A stretch of 64,000 bases of DNA, taken from assembly GCF_000773685.1 (NCBI RefSeq), contig NZ_JPQO01000157.1:1-64000 (forward strand), in the 5' to 3' direction. Under the pieces are notes generated by a model, which saw only the letters and a list, made by a program, of their open reading frames with translations, had not been told where the DNA came from and did no database searches. This DNA is from Acinetobacter sp. HR7. Lineage in GTDB: Bacteria > Pseudomonadota > Gammaproteobacteria > Pseudomonadales > Moraxellaceae. Shown here in pieces: positions 1 to 10,424 of this stretch. The first letter of the stretch is position 1. Every line of letters starts with the position of its first letter. The position numbers were made by a program, and so were the translations under genes.

Positions 1-5
1 TAAAT

Positions 6-39
6 TTTAGTCCCCACTTGTTTTTAAGTGGGGACTAAA
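6..39. terminator. Perfect hairpin, probable terminator of a gene left of the window
   Basis: A 14-bp perfect stem (6-19 pairing with 26-39) encloses a 6-nt T-rich loop. The arms begin with TTTA and end with TAAA. There is no long T-tract after the stem on either strand, so it could be a bidirectional terminator for a gene outside the window or another structured element. Confidence 0.45.
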
Positions 40-372
40 TTAAGGCTTATAGGATGAATTCATAAGGTGTGTTCAGCGGACGCTTACAGCTATTATTCTT
101 GTTACAATTGTATTTACAATAAATTGTGAACAGGTTAACCCTTTAAAAGTCTCAAAAATAATGAATTTAACCCGTTAGATTAAATACTTATGAAATAAAA
201 ACCACCTTCAATCAAGCCAACTTTGTTGTGTTTTGTAGCAAGCTTGTAAGCCTTTAACTTCCCTTCAATTTTGCTCTTTATATTAGTTCTAGCAGTAGCC
301 GGTTCATGGCTCTATTTTATTCAAATTTATTTTAAAACGTTTCACTATAACAATGATTGCAAGGACACCATT
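40..372. other. Intergenic region upstream of the aldehyde dehydrogenase gene
   Basis: AT-rich leader of about 330 bp. A reading frame continuous with the dehydrogenase extends upstream to 271, but the extra 34 residues are hydrophobic and unlike the family N-terminus, so it is treated as non-coding. I looked for a sigma-54 -24/-12 pair, as known for some acetoin and ethanol dehydrogenase genes, and saw none. Confidence 0.5.
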
Positions 373-1884
373 ATGCGTTACGCAGACCCTAATACCGACG
401 GCTCAAAAGTACAATTCAAAGCCCAGTATGAAAACTTTATTGGTGGCAAATGGGTACCTCCGGTCAAAGGCGAATACTTTGACAACATTTCTCCAGTAGA
501 TGGTAAGGCCTTTACCAAAGTTCCACGTTCCTCAGTTGAAGATATCGAACTGGCACTGGATGCCGCTCATGCAGCCAAAGACCAGTGGAATAACTCTTCG
601 CCAACCACACGCTCCAATATCCTGCTCAAAATTGCCGACCGTCTGGAAGAGAACCTTGAACTCTTAGCAGTGGCTGAAACCTGGGATAACGGCAAACCAA
701 TCCGAGAAACTTTAGCTGCCGATATTCCACTGTGTATCGACCATTTCCGCTATTTCGCTGGCTGTATCCGTGCCCAAGAAGGTGGTATTTCGGAAATTGA
801 TGAAGACACTATCGCCTACCATTTCCATGAACCGCTCGGTGTGGTCGGTCAGATCATTCCATGGAACTTCCCAATCCTAATGGCAGCCTGGAAATTGGCA
901 CCTGCGCTGGCAGCCGGAAACTGTATTGTGTTAAAACCAGCAGAACAGACGCCAGCAAGTATTCTGGTACTGGTTGAGCTGATTCAGGATCTCCTGCCAC
1001 CGGGCGTGCTGAATATTGTGAATGGCTACGGCGTGGAAGTCGGTCGTCCACTGGCAACCAATCCACGCATTGCGAAAATTGCCTTTACCGGTTCAACTGC
1101 AGTGGGCCAGCTGATCATGCAATATGCCACCGAAAATATTATTCCAGTGACACTGGAGCTCGGTGGTAAATCACCGAACCTGTTCTTTGCAGACATCATG
1201 GATCAGGAAGATGATTTCCTAGAAAAAGCCCTGGAAGGCTTTGCCATGTTTGCTCTAAACCAGGGGGAAATCTGTACCTGTCCATCACGTGCCCTGGTAC
1301 AGGAAAGTATTGCCGACAAGTTTTTAGAGCGTGCGGTTGAGCGCGTCAAACGGATTAAAACCGGTCATCCACTGGATACAGACACCATGATTGGCGCGCA
1401 AGCCTCACAAGAGCAGCAAGATAAAATCTTGGGCTGTATCGCGACGGGTCGTGAAGAAGGCTGTGAGGTATTAGTTGGCGGTGGTGCTCGGAATGAGGTC
1501 GGTCAAGGCTTCTATATTGAACCCACTATTTTTAAAGGTTCTAACGAAATGCGCACCTTCCAGGAAGAAATCTTTGGGCCGGTGCTGGCGGTGACCACAT
1601 TTAAAGATTTCGATGATGCGATCCGCATTGCCAATGACACCATTTATGGGCTCGGTGCCGGAGTCTGGTCACGTTCAGCACATACGTCTTACCGTGCCGG
1701 CCGTGCGATCAAGGCGGGTCGGGTGTGGACCAACTGTTATCACATCTACCCTGCGCATGCCGCGTTCGGTGGTTACAAAAAATCCGGCATCGGCCGTGAA
1801 AACCATAAAATGATGCTGGATCATTACCAGCAGACCAAAAACCTGCTCGTGAGTTACTCGACAAAACCAGCAGGCTTCTTCTAA
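373..1884 (+). CDS. exaC: NAD-dependent aldehyde dehydrogenase (AcoD/ExaC type)
   Basis: A 503-aa cytoplasmic dehydrogenase that oxidises acetaldehyde or similar short aldehydes to the acid. Visible ALDH motifs are PWNFP with the oxyanion Asn near 165, LELGGKSPN with the general-base Glu near 262, and [11 protein letters not shown] with the catalytic Cys near 301. The N-terminus [12 protein letters not shown] resembles ExaC/AcoD proteins, which are about 506 aa. Start chosen at 373 because AAGGA lies 7 nt upstream; an in-frame start at 271 would add an atypical hydrophobic tail. It is monocistronic, followed by a strong hairpin. Substrate inside the AcoD/ExaC group is inferred. Confidence 0.88.
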   Translation: MRYADPNTDGSKVQFKAQYENFIGGKWVPPVKGEYFDNISPVDGKAFTKVPRSSVEDIELALDAAHAAKDQWNNSSPTTRSNILLKIADRLEENLELLAVAETWDNGKPIRETLAADIPLCIDHFRYFAGCIRAQEGGISEIDEDTIAYHFHEPLGVVGQIIPWNFPILMAAWKLAPALAAGNCIVLKPAEQTPASILVLVELIQDLLPPGVLNIVNGYGVEVGRPLATNPRIAKIAFTGSTAVGQLIMQYATENIIPVTLELGGKSPNLFFADIMDQEDDFLEKALEGFAMFALNQGEICTCPSRALVQESIADKFLERAVERVKRIKTGHPLDTDTMIGAQASQEQQDKILGCIATGREEGCEVLVGGGARNEVGQGFYIEPTIFKGSNEMRTFQEEIFGPVLAVTTFKDFDDAIRIANDTIYGLGAGVWSRSAHTSYRAGRAIKAGRVWTNCYHIYPAHAAFGGYKKSGIGRENHKMMLDHYQQTKNLLVSYSTKPAGFF

Positions 1885-1897
1885 GCAGCGCCTTTCT

Positions 1898-1930
1898 TAA
1901 AAAGCGGACTCCGGTTCGCTTTTTATTGTT
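1898..1930 (+). terminator. Rho-independent terminator after the aldehyde dehydrogenase
   Basis: AAAAAGCGGA pairs with TTCGCTTTTT (one G-T wobble) around a short CTCCGG loop and runs into a T-rich tract. It lies 14 bp after the stop codon. Confidence 0.8.
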
Positions 1931-2211
1931 TTATGCCTATTTAGCATAATTTTTAGCCCATTTTTTAGCAGACTTATCTCGATCCTTCATAAGTTTGCCA
2001 ATATTAATCATTTTCAATCGTTTAAAAAAAACACAAAACACATCACTTCCTCACAAAGTTGGCTTTCTTTGCCAAAAAAGACTGTGTATAACAATGAACA
2101 CCCTAGGGAAAGCAATAAGCATAGGCAAAATTGCTCAAAAAGCGTTAGACTATGCAACCAATAATGTCATGGTTCGGTCTGAATAAAGATCAAAAAAGAA
2201 GGTGAAGGTTG
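1931..2211. other. Leader region of the ribB-like operon
   Basis: AT-rich intergenic stretch that should hold the promoter of the riboflavin operon. I searched for the conserved FMN-riboswitch (RFN) blocks and did not see them, so there is no evidence for flavin control by that element here. No convincing -35/-10 pair with 16-18 bp spacing was found. Confidence 0.4.
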
Positions 2212-3333
2212 ATGCCGCTCAATACCGTTGAAGAGCTCGTAGCAGATATCCGTGCAGGTAAAATGGTCATCCTGATGGATGATGAAGACCGTGAGAATGA
2301 AGGCGATCTTGTGATTGCTGCGACCCACGTGCGCCCTGAGGACATCAACTTTATGATCACTCATGCGCGTGGTTTGGTTTGCCTGACTTTAAGCAAAGAG
2401 CGTTGCCAACAGCTAAACTTACCACTCATGGTAGATGCCAACGGTGCACAACACGGTACCAACTTCACCCTGTCGATTGAAGCGGCTAAAGGCATTACCA
2501 CCGGTATTTCTGCAGCAGAGCGTGCGCATACGATTCAGACTGCCGTTGCTGCACACGCCAAACCTGCTGATATCGTACAACCAGGCCACATCTTCCCATT
2601 GATGGCACAACCAGGCGGTGTCCTGCACCGGGCTGGTCATACTGAAGCGGGCTGTGATCTGGCACGTTTAGCTGGTCTGGAACCCGCTTCAGTGATCTGC
2701 GAGATCATTAAAGAAGACGGTACTATGGCACGCCGCCCAGATTTGGAGATCTTTGCCGAAAAACACGGTTTAAAAATCGGGACTATCGCCGACCTGATTC
2801 ATTACCGTATGACCAATGAACAGACGGTCGAACATCTGGATCAGCAAAGCATTGATACCGAATACGGTACTTTTGAATTACACCGTTATCGTGAAATTGG
2901 AAATCCGGATATCCATTTAGCGCTAGTTAAAGGTCAACCAAAAGATGGTGTAACAACCGTTCGTGTCCATGGCTTTAATCCGACTCGTGACTTACTAAAA
3001 CTGAATAAACAGGATGGCGAACCAGCCTGGAACCTGGACCGTGCACTAAAAGAAATTTCCAAGAGTGAACGCGGTGTTCTGGTCTGGATTGGTCAGCGTC
3101 ATCTGCAAGACTTGGGCCCTGCCCTGGATGCCTTAACAGCACCAAAAAATGTCAAGTCGAATGCTGCGCTTTCCCAGCAGTATCAGACCATTGGTGTCGG
3201 TGCACAGATTTTACGTGATTTGGGTGTTGAAAAAATGAAGCTGCTCAGCTCTCCATTACGTTTCAATGCCCTGTCAGGCTTTAACTTAGAAGTGGTGGAA
3301 TACATCACCGCACAACAAACATCAGAGAAATAA
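2212..3333 (+). CDS. ribB: 3,4-dihydroxy-2-butanone-4-phosphate synthase with degenerate GTP cyclohydrolase II-like domain (RibBX)
   Basis: Converts ribulose 5-phosphate to the four-carbon precursor of riboflavin. The N-terminal ~200 residues form the RibB domain, with the acidic [10 protein letters not shown] loop near 22-31 and [14 protein letters not shown] near 143-156. The C-terminal ~170 residues occupy the place of a GTP cyclohydrolase II (RibA) domain but lack its zinc-binding cysteines and the HSECLTGD block, so RibA activity is not expected. ATG at 2212 chosen; an in-frame TTG lies 3 nt earlier and both share the AAGGTGAAGG ribosome-binding site. First gene of a run with ribH, nusB, thiL and pgpA. 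Confidence 0.9.
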   Translation: MPLNTVEELVADIRAGKMVILMDDEDRENEGDLVIAATHVRPEDINFMITHARGLVCLTLSKERCQQLNLPLMVDANGAQHGTNFTLSIEAAKGITTGISAAERAHTIQTAVAAHAKPADIVQPGHIFPLMAQPGGVLHRAGHTEAGCDLARLAGLEPASVICEIIKEDGTMARRPDLEIFAEKHGLKIGTIADLIHYRMTNEQTVEHLDQQSIDTEYGTFELHRYREIGNPDIHLALVKGQPKDGVTTVRVHGFNPTRDLLKLNKQDGEPAWNLDRALKEISKSERGVLVWIGQRHLQDLGPALDALTAPKNVKSNAALSQQYQTIGVGAQILRDLGVEKMKLLSSPLRFNALSGFNLEVVEYITAQQTSEK

Positions 3334-3344
3334 TCGAGGTTGCT

Positions 3345-3815
3345 ATGGCAGTTCGCCGTATTGAAGGTATGTTACATCTCGCGAACGAAGACCGTTACGC
3401 GATCTTAGTTGGCCGTTTTAATAGCTTTGTTGTTGAACATCTGTTAGAAGGTGCCATTGATACATTGAAACGTCATGGCGTATCAGAGGATAATATCACT
3501 GTTGTTCATGCACCTGGTGCTTGGGAACTTCCTGTGGTTGCTAAAAAACTGGCTGCTTCAGATCGTTTCGATGCCATCATCGCGCTGGGCGCAGTGATTC
3601 GTGGCAGCACGCCTCACTTCGACTTCGTTGCAGGTGAATGTGCCAAAGGTTTAGGCGTGGTTGGCCTAGACGCTGGTCTTCCTGTAATTAATGGTGTATT
3701 GACTACGGACAGTATCGAACAGGCGATTGAACGCTCGGGTACAAAAGCAGGTAACAAAGGTAGTGAAGCTGCTTTGACTGCTATTGAAATGGTAAACTTG
3801 TTAAAGGCTATTTAA
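3345..3815 (+). CDS. ribH: 6,7-dimethyl-8-ribityllumazine synthase
   Basis: A 156-aa enzyme of normal length that condenses the RibB product with 5-amino-6-ribitylaminouracil to form lumazine. It assembles as a pentamer or icosahedron in the cytoplasm. Visible family signatures are [32 protein letters not shown] with the proton-relay His, and GVLTTDS. The gene starts 11 bp after the ribB stop with CGAGGT as ribosome-binding site, so it is cotranscribed with ribB and directly uses its product. Confidence 0.96.
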   Translation: MAVRRIEGMLHLANEDRYAILVGRFNSFVVEHLLEGAIDTLKRHGVSEDNITVVHAPGAWELPVVAKKLAASDRFDAIIALGAVIRGSTPHFDFVAGECAKGLGVVGLDAGLPVINGVLTTDSIEQAIERSGTKAGNKGSEAALTAIEMVNLLKAI

Positions 3816-3819
3816 CGCT

Positions 3820-4269
3820 ATGTCGCAAACACTTCAAGCAACTTATGCAGCAAAACGTAAAGCTCGTCGCTTTGCTGTACAAGGAATTTATGAATGGCAA
3901 ATGAGCCACAATCCGGTGCATGAGATTGAAGCACGTACACGTGTGGACAATGCGATGCACAAAGTGGATCTGAGCTATTATCATGAATTGTTGACCGAGG
4001 TGGTTGCCAATCATGAAGCACTGGATGCGCTACTGACTCCTGTGCTTGATCGCGAAATTGCAGCGCTTGACGGCGTTGAGCTTGCAACTTTACGTCTGGG
4101 TGCGTATGAATTGAAAGAGCATCTGGAAATTCCATACCGCGTGGTCCTGGATGAAGCGATTGAGCTTGCTAAACATTTTGGCGGTGCAGACAGCCATAAG
4201 TACATCAACGGTGTACTGGATCGTTTAGCGACAACTTTACGTGCAGCAGAAAAACAACAATCTCACTGA
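3820..4269 (+). CDS. nusB: Transcription antitermination factor NusB
   Basis: A 149-aa RNA-binding protein that with NusE (S10) binds boxA in rRNA leaders and supports antitermination. The N-terminal [18 protein letters not shown] and the C-terminal block with [31 protein letters not shown] are typical. It starts 4 bp after ribH stops, so the two are tightly coupled. The ribH-nusB-thiL order is widespread in proteobacteria. Confidence 0.96.
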   Translation: MSQTLQATYAAKRKARRFAVQGIYEWQMSHNPVHEIEARTRVDNAMHKVDLSYYHELLTEVVANHEALDALLTPVLDREIAALDGVELATLRLGAYELKEHLEIPYRVVLDEAIELAKHFGGADSHKYINGVLDRLATTLRAAEKQQSH

Positions 4270-4287
4270 TTTTAGTCGAATTGTTGT

Positions 4288-5205
4288 ATGGCTGAGTTTT
4301 CAATTATCGACACCTATTTTAATCGTCCAACCTCCGCGTCTGTCGATTTAGGGGTCGGTGACGACTCAGCCTTGCTCACTCCCCCGCCTCAGCAACAACT
4401 GGTCATCTGTGCCGATACGCTCGTTGCTGGAAGACATTTCCCCTTAGATACCAATCCCCATGCCATTGGCTGGAAATCGGTTGCGGTCAATCTGTCTGAT
4501 CTTGCTGCCATGGGTGCAACCCCGCATAGTATTCTGCTTGCCTTGAGCCTACCCCAAATTGATCATGACTGGCTAAAAGCCTTTAGTCAGGGTCTCTATG
4601 ATTGTTGCGATCAATTTGGGGTGAGTTTAATCGGTGGTGATACCACACAAAGCCCGCATCTCACCATTACCGTGACTGCCTTAGGCTGGGTAGAGACTGG
4701 CAAAGCTGTTCCTCGTACTGGAGCCAAAGTTGGTGATCTAATTTGTGTCAGCGGAACTATAGGTGATGCCGCTTTTGCCTTACAAAATTTAGGTCATCCA
4801 CTACAAAAACGATTAGATTATCCAACGCCACGCTGTCAGCTTGGTACAACATTAAAAGGCTTAGCTAACAGTATGATCGATGTCTCAGATGGCTTGGCTC
4901 AGGATCTAGGACATATTCTGAAAGGCTCTGACGTGGGTGCTACTTTAGAGCTGGAAAAACTGCCGCTTAGTCCTGCTTTGCAAGATTTAAATCATGAAAA
5001 ACAATGGCAATATGCACTTGCAGGCGGGGATGACTATGAATTATGCTTTACTATAAGTCCGCAGCATTATGCTCAACTATTAGAACAACAACCTGATATA
5101 AATATAACAAGAATTGGTACAATTACTGAAAATCAGACCTTGTCTTTGAAATACCATGAAGATGAGGTCATACTGAATTTAAATGGATATCAACACTTTG
5201 CATAA
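4288..5205 (+). CDS. thiL: Thiamine-monophosphate kinase
   Basis: A 305-aa ATP-dependent kinase that makes thiamine diphosphate from thiamine monophosphate. It has the PurM-like fold; visible motifs are GVGDDSALL near the N-terminus, DTLVAGRHF, SLIGGDTTQ, MIDVSDGLAQDL and AGGDDYELCFT. The start at 4288 begins with MAEFSIIDTYF, the usual family start. It lies 18 bp after nusB, and its 3' end overlaps the proposed pgpA start by 23 bp, which suggests translational coupling. Confidence 0.95.
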   Translation: MAEFSIIDTYFNRPTSASVDLGVGDDSALLTPPPQQQLVICADTLVAGRHFPLDTNPHAIGWKSVAVNLSDLAAMGATPHSILLALSLPQIDHDWLKAFSQGLYDCCDQFGVSLIGGDTTQSPHLTITVTALGWVETGKAVPRTGAKVGDLICVSGTIGDAAFALQNLGHPLQKRLDYPTPRCQLGTTLKGLANSMIDVSDGLAQDLGHILKGSDVGATLELEKLPLSPALQDLNHEKQWQYALAGGDDYELCFTISPQHYAQLLEQQPDINITRIGTITENQTLSLKYHEDEVILNLNGYQHFA

Positions 5206-5704
5206 ACCCACGATTAATTTTAAATCCATGTCCATCTATGAACGTTTTATTACGTTCTGTGGTGTAGGCTTTGGTTCCGGACTAATTCCCAAAGCACCAG
5301 GGACTTTTGGCTCTGCCTTTGCCCTGTTATTCGTTCCCATCTGGTTGGTGATTGGCCTACCGGCTTCGATCATGGTGATGATCGTGATGTCCTTTTTAGG
5401 GATTTATATCTGTGGCAAAACTGCTGAATTGATGGGCGTACATGATGATGGTCGGATTGTCTGGGATGAGTTCACCGGGCAGTCTATTACCTTTTTACCT
5501 GTTCTATATTTAGGACAAATGAACTGGCTTTGGCTATTGATTGGCTTTGCCCTGTTCCGTTTATTTGATGTCTGGAAACCGTGGCCTATTCGGGTTGTTG
5601 ATCGCCAAGTGGGTGGTGGTTTTGGCATCATGCTGGATGATATTATTGCCGGCCTCTGGGCTGCATTATGCATCTGGTTATATTTTTATTTCACCGTGGC
5701 TTAA
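5183..5704 (+). CDS. pgpA: Phosphatidylglycerophosphatase A
   Basis: Integral inner-membrane phosphatase, 173 aa, that dephosphorylates phosphatidylglycerol phosphate. Family features seen are GSGLIPKAPGTFGS near residues 30-43, the acidic block WDEFTGQ, and FRLFDVWKPWPI followed by GGFGIMLDDIIAGL, with about four membrane segments. The ATG at 5183 overlaps thiL; an internal ATG at 5228 would give a 158-aa protein and neither has a strong ribosome-binding site, so the exact start is open. Last gene of the ribB operon. Confidence 0.92.
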   Translation: MDINTLHKPTINFKSMSIYERFITFCGVGFGSGLIPKAPGTFGSAFALLFVPIWLVIGLPASIMVMIVMSFLGIYICGKTAELMGVHDDGRIVWDEFTGQSITFLPVLYLGQMNWLWLLIGFALFRLFDVWKPWPIRVVDRQVGGGFGIMLDDIIAGLWAALCIWLYFYFTVA

Positions 5705-5724
5705 GCCATTATTAGGATTACAAC

Positions 5725-7089
5725 ATGTCAACGACTGTTATTATTCTGGCTGCAGGTAAAGGAACCCGTATGCGTTCTAACTTACCCAAAGTGTTACAAC
5801 CACTTGCAGGACGCCCTTTACTCGGTCATGTGATTGAAACTGCAAAAAAACTCAATGCAGGCAATATCATTACCATTTATGGCCACGGTGGCAATTTAGT
5901 TCAGACAGCATTTGCTGACCAAGATATCAAATGGGTAGAACAAGCTGAACAGCTAGGAACTGGCCATGCGGTACAGATGACTTTACCGGTCTTACCCAAA
6001 GATGGTATCTCGCTGATCCTGTCGGGTGATGTCCCTTGCATTACCCCTGCAACCTTGCAGAATCTACTGAATGCAACTCAAGATACCGGTATTGGCCTAG
6101 TAACTTTAACCCTAGCAGATGCAACTGGTTATGGCCGTATTGTGCGTGACAATGGTGAAATTCAAGCCATTGTTGAACATAAAGATGCATCTGAAAAACA
6201 GCGTCAAATTAAAGAAATTAATACCGGGATCTATGCGGTAAGCAATGCCAAATTACATGAATGGCTTCCACGTTTAAGCAATGACAATGCACAAGGTGAA
6301 TATTACCTGACCGATATCGTGGCAATGGCTTTGGCCGATGGTATGAGTGTTGCATCTGTAGAACCTGAGCTGGCTTTTGAAGTAGAAGGCGTTAATGACC
6401 GTGTTCAACTTGCTGCTTTAGAACGTCAATTTCAAGCATTCCAAGCGAAGCAGTTAATGCAACAAGGTGTACACCTCATTGATCCAAGCCGTTTTGACCT
6501 GCGTGGCCAGCTTACTGTCGGTAAAGATGTCCGTATCGATATCAATGTGATTATCGAAGGGGACTGTGAACTCGGTGACAATGTCGAAATCGGTGCAGGT
6601 TGTATCCTGAAAAATACTAAAATTGCAGCGGGCACAAAAGTTCAGCCATATAGCGTCTTTGATAATGCGGTTGTCGGTGAAGATGCACAGATTGGCCCAT
6701 TTGCACGTTTACGCCCAGGGGCAAAACTAGCAGATGAAGTGCATATTGGTAACTTTGTGGAAGTGAAAAACTCAAGCATTGGTTTCGGTTCAAAAGCCAA
6801 TCACTTTACTTATCTCGGTGATGCTGAAGTGGGCTCTGGTTCAAATATTGGTGCAGGCACGATTACCTGTAACTATGATGGTGCGAATAAATTTAAAACC
6901 ATCATTGGCGACAATGCATTTATTGGCTCTAATAGTTCACTAGTTGCCCCGGTTCAAATCGGCAATGGTGCAACAGTTGGGGCTGGTTCTACCATTACCC
7001 GTGATGTGGCAGAAAACTGTCTCGCAGTAGAACGCTCCAAGCAGTTTATTAAAGAAAATTATCAGCGTCCGCAAAAGATCAAGAAATAA
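5725..7089 (+). CDS. glmU: Bifunctional N-acetylglucosamine-1-phosphate uridyltransferase / glucosamine-1-phosphate acetyltransferase
   Basis: Makes UDP-GlcNAc from GlcN-1-P in two steps. Residues 1 to about 228 form the pyrophosphorylase domain ([11 protein letters not shown] near 7-17; QLGTGHAV). The rest is a left-handed beta-helix acetyltransferase with repeated hexapeptides and the block [10 protein letters not shown]...NHFTYLGD. 454 aa is the usual length. AGGA precedes the ATG. UDP-GlcNAc feeds peptidoglycan, lipid A and, in this window, PglF and TviB. It lies 12 bp before glmS in a glmU-glmS operon. Confidence 0.97.
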   Translation: MSTTVIILAAGKGTRMRSNLPKVLQPLAGRPLLGHVIETAKKLNAGNIITIYGHGGNLVQTAFADQDIKWVEQAEQLGTGHAVQMTLPVLPKDGISLILSGDVPCITPATLQNLLNATQDTGIGLVTLTLADATGYGRIVRDNGEIQAIVEHKDASEKQRQIKEINTGIYAVSNAKLHEWLPRLSNDNAQGEYYLTDIVAMALADGMSVASVEPELAFEVEGVNDRVQLAALERQFQAFQAKQLMQQGVHLIDPSRFDLRGQLTVGKDVRIDINVIIEGDCELGDNVEIGAGCILKNTKIAAGTKVQPYSVFDNAVVGEDAQIGPFARLRPGAKLADEVHIGNFVEVKNSSIGFGSKANHFTYLGDAEVGSGSNIGAGTITCNYDGANKFKTIIGDNAFIGSNSSLVAPVQIGNGATVGAGSTITRDVAENCLAVERSKQFIKENYQRPQKIKK

Positions 7090-7101
7090 GGGGAAATCAT
7101 T

Positions 7102-8940
7102 ATGTGTGGTATCGTCGGTGGTATTGCGGAACGCAACATCAGCAATATTCTTATAGAAGGCTTAAAACGTCTGGAATACCGTGGTTATGACTCAGCAGGT
7201 TTGGCACTCATCAATCAAAACCAGGTGCTGCGTGAACGCCGTGTCGGGAAAGTCGCCAATCTGGAACAGGCGGTCAATGAATCCCAGATTACTGGTTCAC
7301 TCGGGATTGCGCATACCCGTTGGGCAACTCATGGTAAACCAACAGAAAACAATGCCCATCCGCATGTCTCTGGCAATGTGGCGGTGGTCCATAACGGCAT
7401 TATTGAAAACTATCAGGAACTGAAAGATGACCTGGAAGCATTGGGCTACGTATTTACCTCACAGACCGATACTGAAGTCGTTGCCCATCTGGTCAATGAT
7501 GCACTGAAATCTACACCTAGCCTACTGGAAGCAGTCCGCCAGGTAGTACCACAACTCAAAGGTGCCTATGCACTGGGCATTGTCCATACTGAACATCCAG
7601 ATGAGCTGATTACCGTACGTGAGGGTTCTCCTCTGGTGATTGGTGTCGGTATCGGCGAGAATTTTATCAGCTCTGACCAGCTGGCACTGCTACCAATTAC
7701 CAACCGCTTTATCTATCTGGAAGAAGGCGATATCGCACGTCTGACCCGTAATACAATAGAAGTTTTTGTGGATGGCAAATTGGTCGATCGTCCTGTCAAG
7801 GAACTGGATGCTACTGTCAGCAATGCGTCTAAAGGCGAATATAAGCATTATATGCTCAAGGAAATCTATGAGCAGCCTGAAGCGATTAAGCAGACCATTT
7901 CTCAGGCCTTAAATGGCAATGCCCTGCGTGAAGATTTTCTGGCTGATGCTGTTGAAGATTTCACCAAAATTCAACAAGTGCAGATTATTGCCTGTGGTAC
8001 CAGTTACCATGCTGGCATGATTGCCAAATACTGGTTTGAACAGCTGATTGATCTGCCTTGCCAGGTAGAAATTGCCAGCGAATTCCGCTATCGCTCACCT
8101 GTGATTGTCAACAATACACTGTATGTGTGTATTTCCCAGTCCGGTGAAACAGCTGATACTTTAGCTGCACTTCGTGATACACAAAAACGTGCTGCCACCA
8201 AAGGCTTAAACATCAGCACGATGACCATCTGTAACGTTGCAACTTCGTCAATGGTACGCGAAACCAGCCATAGCTTGTTGACCCTTGCGGGTCCTGAAAT
8301 TGGGGTAGCATCAACGAAAGCATTCACAACACAACTTGCTGCTTTAATGCTTTTAGTATTGAAAATTGGTCAAATCAAGCAAACCATTGCCGTAGATGAA
8401 ATTGCAAAAATTGTGGCTGAGCTATGGCATACACCTAAAGTAATTCTAGATACTTTACGCCATGATACTGAGATCCTGCGCCTATCTGAACTGTTTGTAG
8501 AAAAACAACATTGTCTATTCTTAGGTCGTGGTGCCCACTTCCCGATCGCATTGGAAGGCGCACTGAAGCTCAAAGAAATTTCCTACATCCATGCGGAAGG
8601 TTATGCTGCTGGTGAGCTGAAACATGGTCCACTCGCATTAGTAGACAATGATATGCCTGTGGTCATTCTAGCACCGAAGGATGACATGTTAGACAAGCTG
8701 AAATCCAACATGGAAGAAGTCCAAGCCCGTGGTGGTGAACTGTTTGTCTTTGCGGATGAAAATAGCGGCATCAAAGCCAAAGACCGTCAGCATGTGGTAC
8801 ATATTCCCACAGTAGGTGCCGTGCTTGCACCAATTGTCTATAGTATTCCGGTGCAGTTACTCTCCTATCATGTCGCAGTATTGCGAGGCACGGATGTTGA
8901 TCAGCCACGAAACCTGGCCAAATCAGTAACTGTTGAGTAG
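7102..8940 (+). CDS. glmS: Glutamine-fructose-6-phosphate aminotransferase (isomerising)
   Basis: First committed step of amino-sugar synthesis: fructose 6-phosphate plus glutamine gives glucosamine 6-phosphate. 612 aa. The N-terminal Ntn glutaminase domain begins MCGIVGG with nucleophile Cys2 after Met removal; two SIS domains follow (CGTSYHAG, SQSGETADT, LGRGAHFPIALEGALKLKE) and the protein ends AKSVTVE as the family does. Strong ribosome-binding site AAGGGGA. Only 12 bp separate it from glmU. No glmS ribozyme is expected in this lineage and there is no room for one. Confidence 0.97.
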   Translation: MCGIVGGIAERNISNILIEGLKRLEYRGYDSAGLALINQNQVLRERRVGKVANLEQAVNESQITGSLGIAHTRWATHGKPTENNAHPHVSGNVAVVHNGIIENYQELKDDLEALGYVFTSQTDTEVVAHLVNDALKSTPSLLEAVRQVVPQLKGAYALGIVHTEHPDELITVREGSPLVIGVGIGENFISSDQLALLPITNRFIYLEEGDIARLTRNTIEVFVDGKLVDRPVKELDATVSNASKGEYKHYMLKEIYEQPEAIKQTISQALNGNALREDFLADAVEDFTKIQQVQIIACGTSYHAGMIAKYWFEQLIDLPCQVEIASEFRYRSPVIVNNTLYVCISQSGETADTLAALRDTQKRAATKGLNISTMTICNVATSSMVRETSHSLLTLAGPEIGVASTKAFTTQLAALMLLVLKIGQIKQTIAVDEIAKIVAELWHTPKVILDTLRHDTEILRLSELFVEKQHCLFLGRGAHFPIALEGALKLKEISYIHAEGYAAGELKHGPLALVDNDMPVVILAPKDDMLDKLKSNMEEVQARGGELFVFADENSGIKAKDRQHVVHIPTVGAVLAPIVYSIPVQLLSYHVAVLRGTDVDQPRNLAKSVTVE

Positions 8941-8947
8941 TTAATTG

Positions 8948-8974
8948 AAAAGGCTGGTAATTCCAGCCTTTTTA
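8948..8974 (+). terminator. Rho-independent terminator of glmU-glmS
   Basis: AAAAGGCTGG and CCAGCCTTTTT form a perfect stem around TAATT, followed by T residues, 7 bp after the glmS stop. It separates the glmUS operon from pgm. Confidence 0.88.
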
Positions 8975-8994
8975 ACAAAAATGGATGATAAAAA

Positions 8995-10368
8995 ATGACT
9001 AATCTGACGTGCTTTAAGGCCTACGACATCCGTGGAAAATTAGGTACCGAACTGAATGAAGAGATCGCTTATAAAATTGGTCGTGCCTATGGACAACTCT
9101 ATCAACCTAAGACAATTGTAGTCGGTTGTGATGTACGCTTAACCAGCGAAGCACTCAAACAAGCCACCATCAAAGGCCTTAATGATGCAGGAGTGAATGT
9201 TCTCGATTTAGGGATGACAGGTACTGAAGAAGTCTATTTCGGCGCATTCCATCTGGATGTTCAGGGCGGAATTGAGATTACCGCGAGCCATAATCCGATG
9301 GACTATAACGGTATGAAACTGGTCCACGAAAATGCACGTCCAATTGGTGCAGACTCTGGCTTAAAAGACATTCAAGCCTTAGCTGAATCAGGTGAGTTTA
9401 AAGAAGTCTCAGTAAAAGGCAAGACTGAAAAATATAACCTGTTGCCTGAATTTATCGATCATTTGATAACTTATATTGACCCTGCAAAAATTCGTCCCTT
9501 GAAACTGGTGGTGAATGCTGGGAATGGTGCTGCAGGTCATGTCATTGATGCGATTGGAGATAAATTTAAAATACTCAATGTACCTGTTGAATTCATCAAG
9601 ATTCATCACGAAGCAGATGGAACCTTCCCAAACGGTATTCCTAATCCAATCCTGGTAGAAAATCGTGACAGTACACGTAATGCCATACTTGAGCATCAAG
9701 CCGATATGGGCATTGCTTGGGATGGTGACTTCGACCGTTGTTTCCTGTTTGATGAAAAAGGCCAGTTTATTGAAGGCTATTATATTGTAGGGCTCCTGGC
9801 ACAAGCATTCCTGCTCAAACAGGCAGGTGAAAAAATTGTGCATGACCCACGTCTGGTATGGAATACGTTTGATATTGTGGAACAGTATAAAGGAGAAGCG
9901 ATCCAGTCCAAATCAGGACACTCTTTTATTAAAGAAAAAATGCGTGAGCACAATGCTGTATATGGTGGTGAGATGAGTGCCCACCACTACTTCCGTGATT
10001 TTGCTTACTGTGATAGTGGCATGATCCCGTGGTTACTGGCAATTTCAGTCCTGTCTGAAACACAAAAACCGTTATCTTCACTTGTTGAAGAAATGATTGC
10101 CAAATTCCCATGTTCGGGTGAAATCAACTTTAAAGTTGCAGATACACAAGCCACGATTCAGAAGATCTTTGATCACTATGCTGATCAAAATCCAGCTATA
10201 GATAAAACAGACGGTGTTAGCTTGGACTTCGGTGCATGGCGTGTGAATGTACGTGCTTCTAATACAGAACCTTTATTACGTCTGAATATTGAAACCCGTG
10301 CGGATCGGAATCCTAAGCCGATGCAGGTCTATGTGGATGAGTTGACCCAGCTGATACAAGGCAGCTAA
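8995..10368 (+). CDS. pgm: Phosphomannomutase/phosphoglucomutase
   Basis: Alpha-D-phosphohexomutase of 457 aa (AlgC/ManB type) interconverting hexose 6- and 1-phosphates. The phosphoserine loop [11 protein letters not shown] lies near residue 98-108, the metal-binding loop DGDFDRCF near 243-250, the sugar-binding [10 protein letters not shown] near 323-332 and the phosphate-binding [12 protein letters not shown] near the C-terminus. In Acinetobacter K loci this gene ends the sugar-precursor module and faces galE/gne1, as it does here. Glucose 1-phosphate from it would be the substrate of GalU. Confidence 0.94.
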   Translation: MTNLTCFKAYDIRGKLGTELNEEIAYKIGRAYGQLYQPKTIVVGCDVRLTSEALKQATIKGLNDAGVNVLDLGMTGTEEVYFGAFHLDVQGGIEITASHNPMDYNGMKLVHENARPIGADSGLKDIQALAESGEFKEVSVKGKTEKYNLLPEFIDHLITYIDPAKIRPLKLVVNAGNGAAGHVIDAIGDKFKILNVPVEFIKIHHEADGTFPNGIPNPILVENRDSTRNAILEHQADMGIAWDGDFDRCFLFDEKGQFIEGYYIVGLLAQAFLLKQAGEKIVHDPRLVWNTFDIVEQYKGEAIQSKSGHSFIKEKMREHNAVYGGEMSAHHYFRDFAYCDSGMIPWLLAISVLSETQKPLSSLVEEMIAKFPCSGEINFKVADTQATIQKIFDHYADQNPAIDKTDGVSLDFGAWRVNVRASNTEPLLRLNIETRADRNPKPMQVYVDELTQLIQGS

Positions 10369-10372
10369 AGTC

Positions 10373-10401
10373 AAAAAAAAAGAGCCAAATGGCTCTTTTT
10401 T
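10373..10401. terminator. Bidirectional terminator between pgm and galE
   Basis: A run of A, then AGAGCCA/TGGCTCT, then a run of T: the hairpin has a U-tract on both strands. It sits between the convergent pgm (plus) and galE (minus) genes and can serve both. Confidence 0.9.
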
Positions 10402-10424
10402 ATGCTTGATACTGATGTGAAAAA

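Noticed and set aside
271-372. N-terminal hydrophobic extension of the first aldehyde dehydrogenase as a membrane anchor
   Set aside because: The ribosome-binding site and the family N-terminus both point to the internal ATG at 373.
1931-2211. FMN riboswitch upstream of the ribB-like gene
   Set aside because: Looked for because ribB leaders often carry it, but the conserved RFN sequence blocks are absent.
9409-9843. Minus-strand 144-codon frame inside pgm
   Set aside because: Shadow of the phosphohexomutase gene; no ribosome-binding site or domain.
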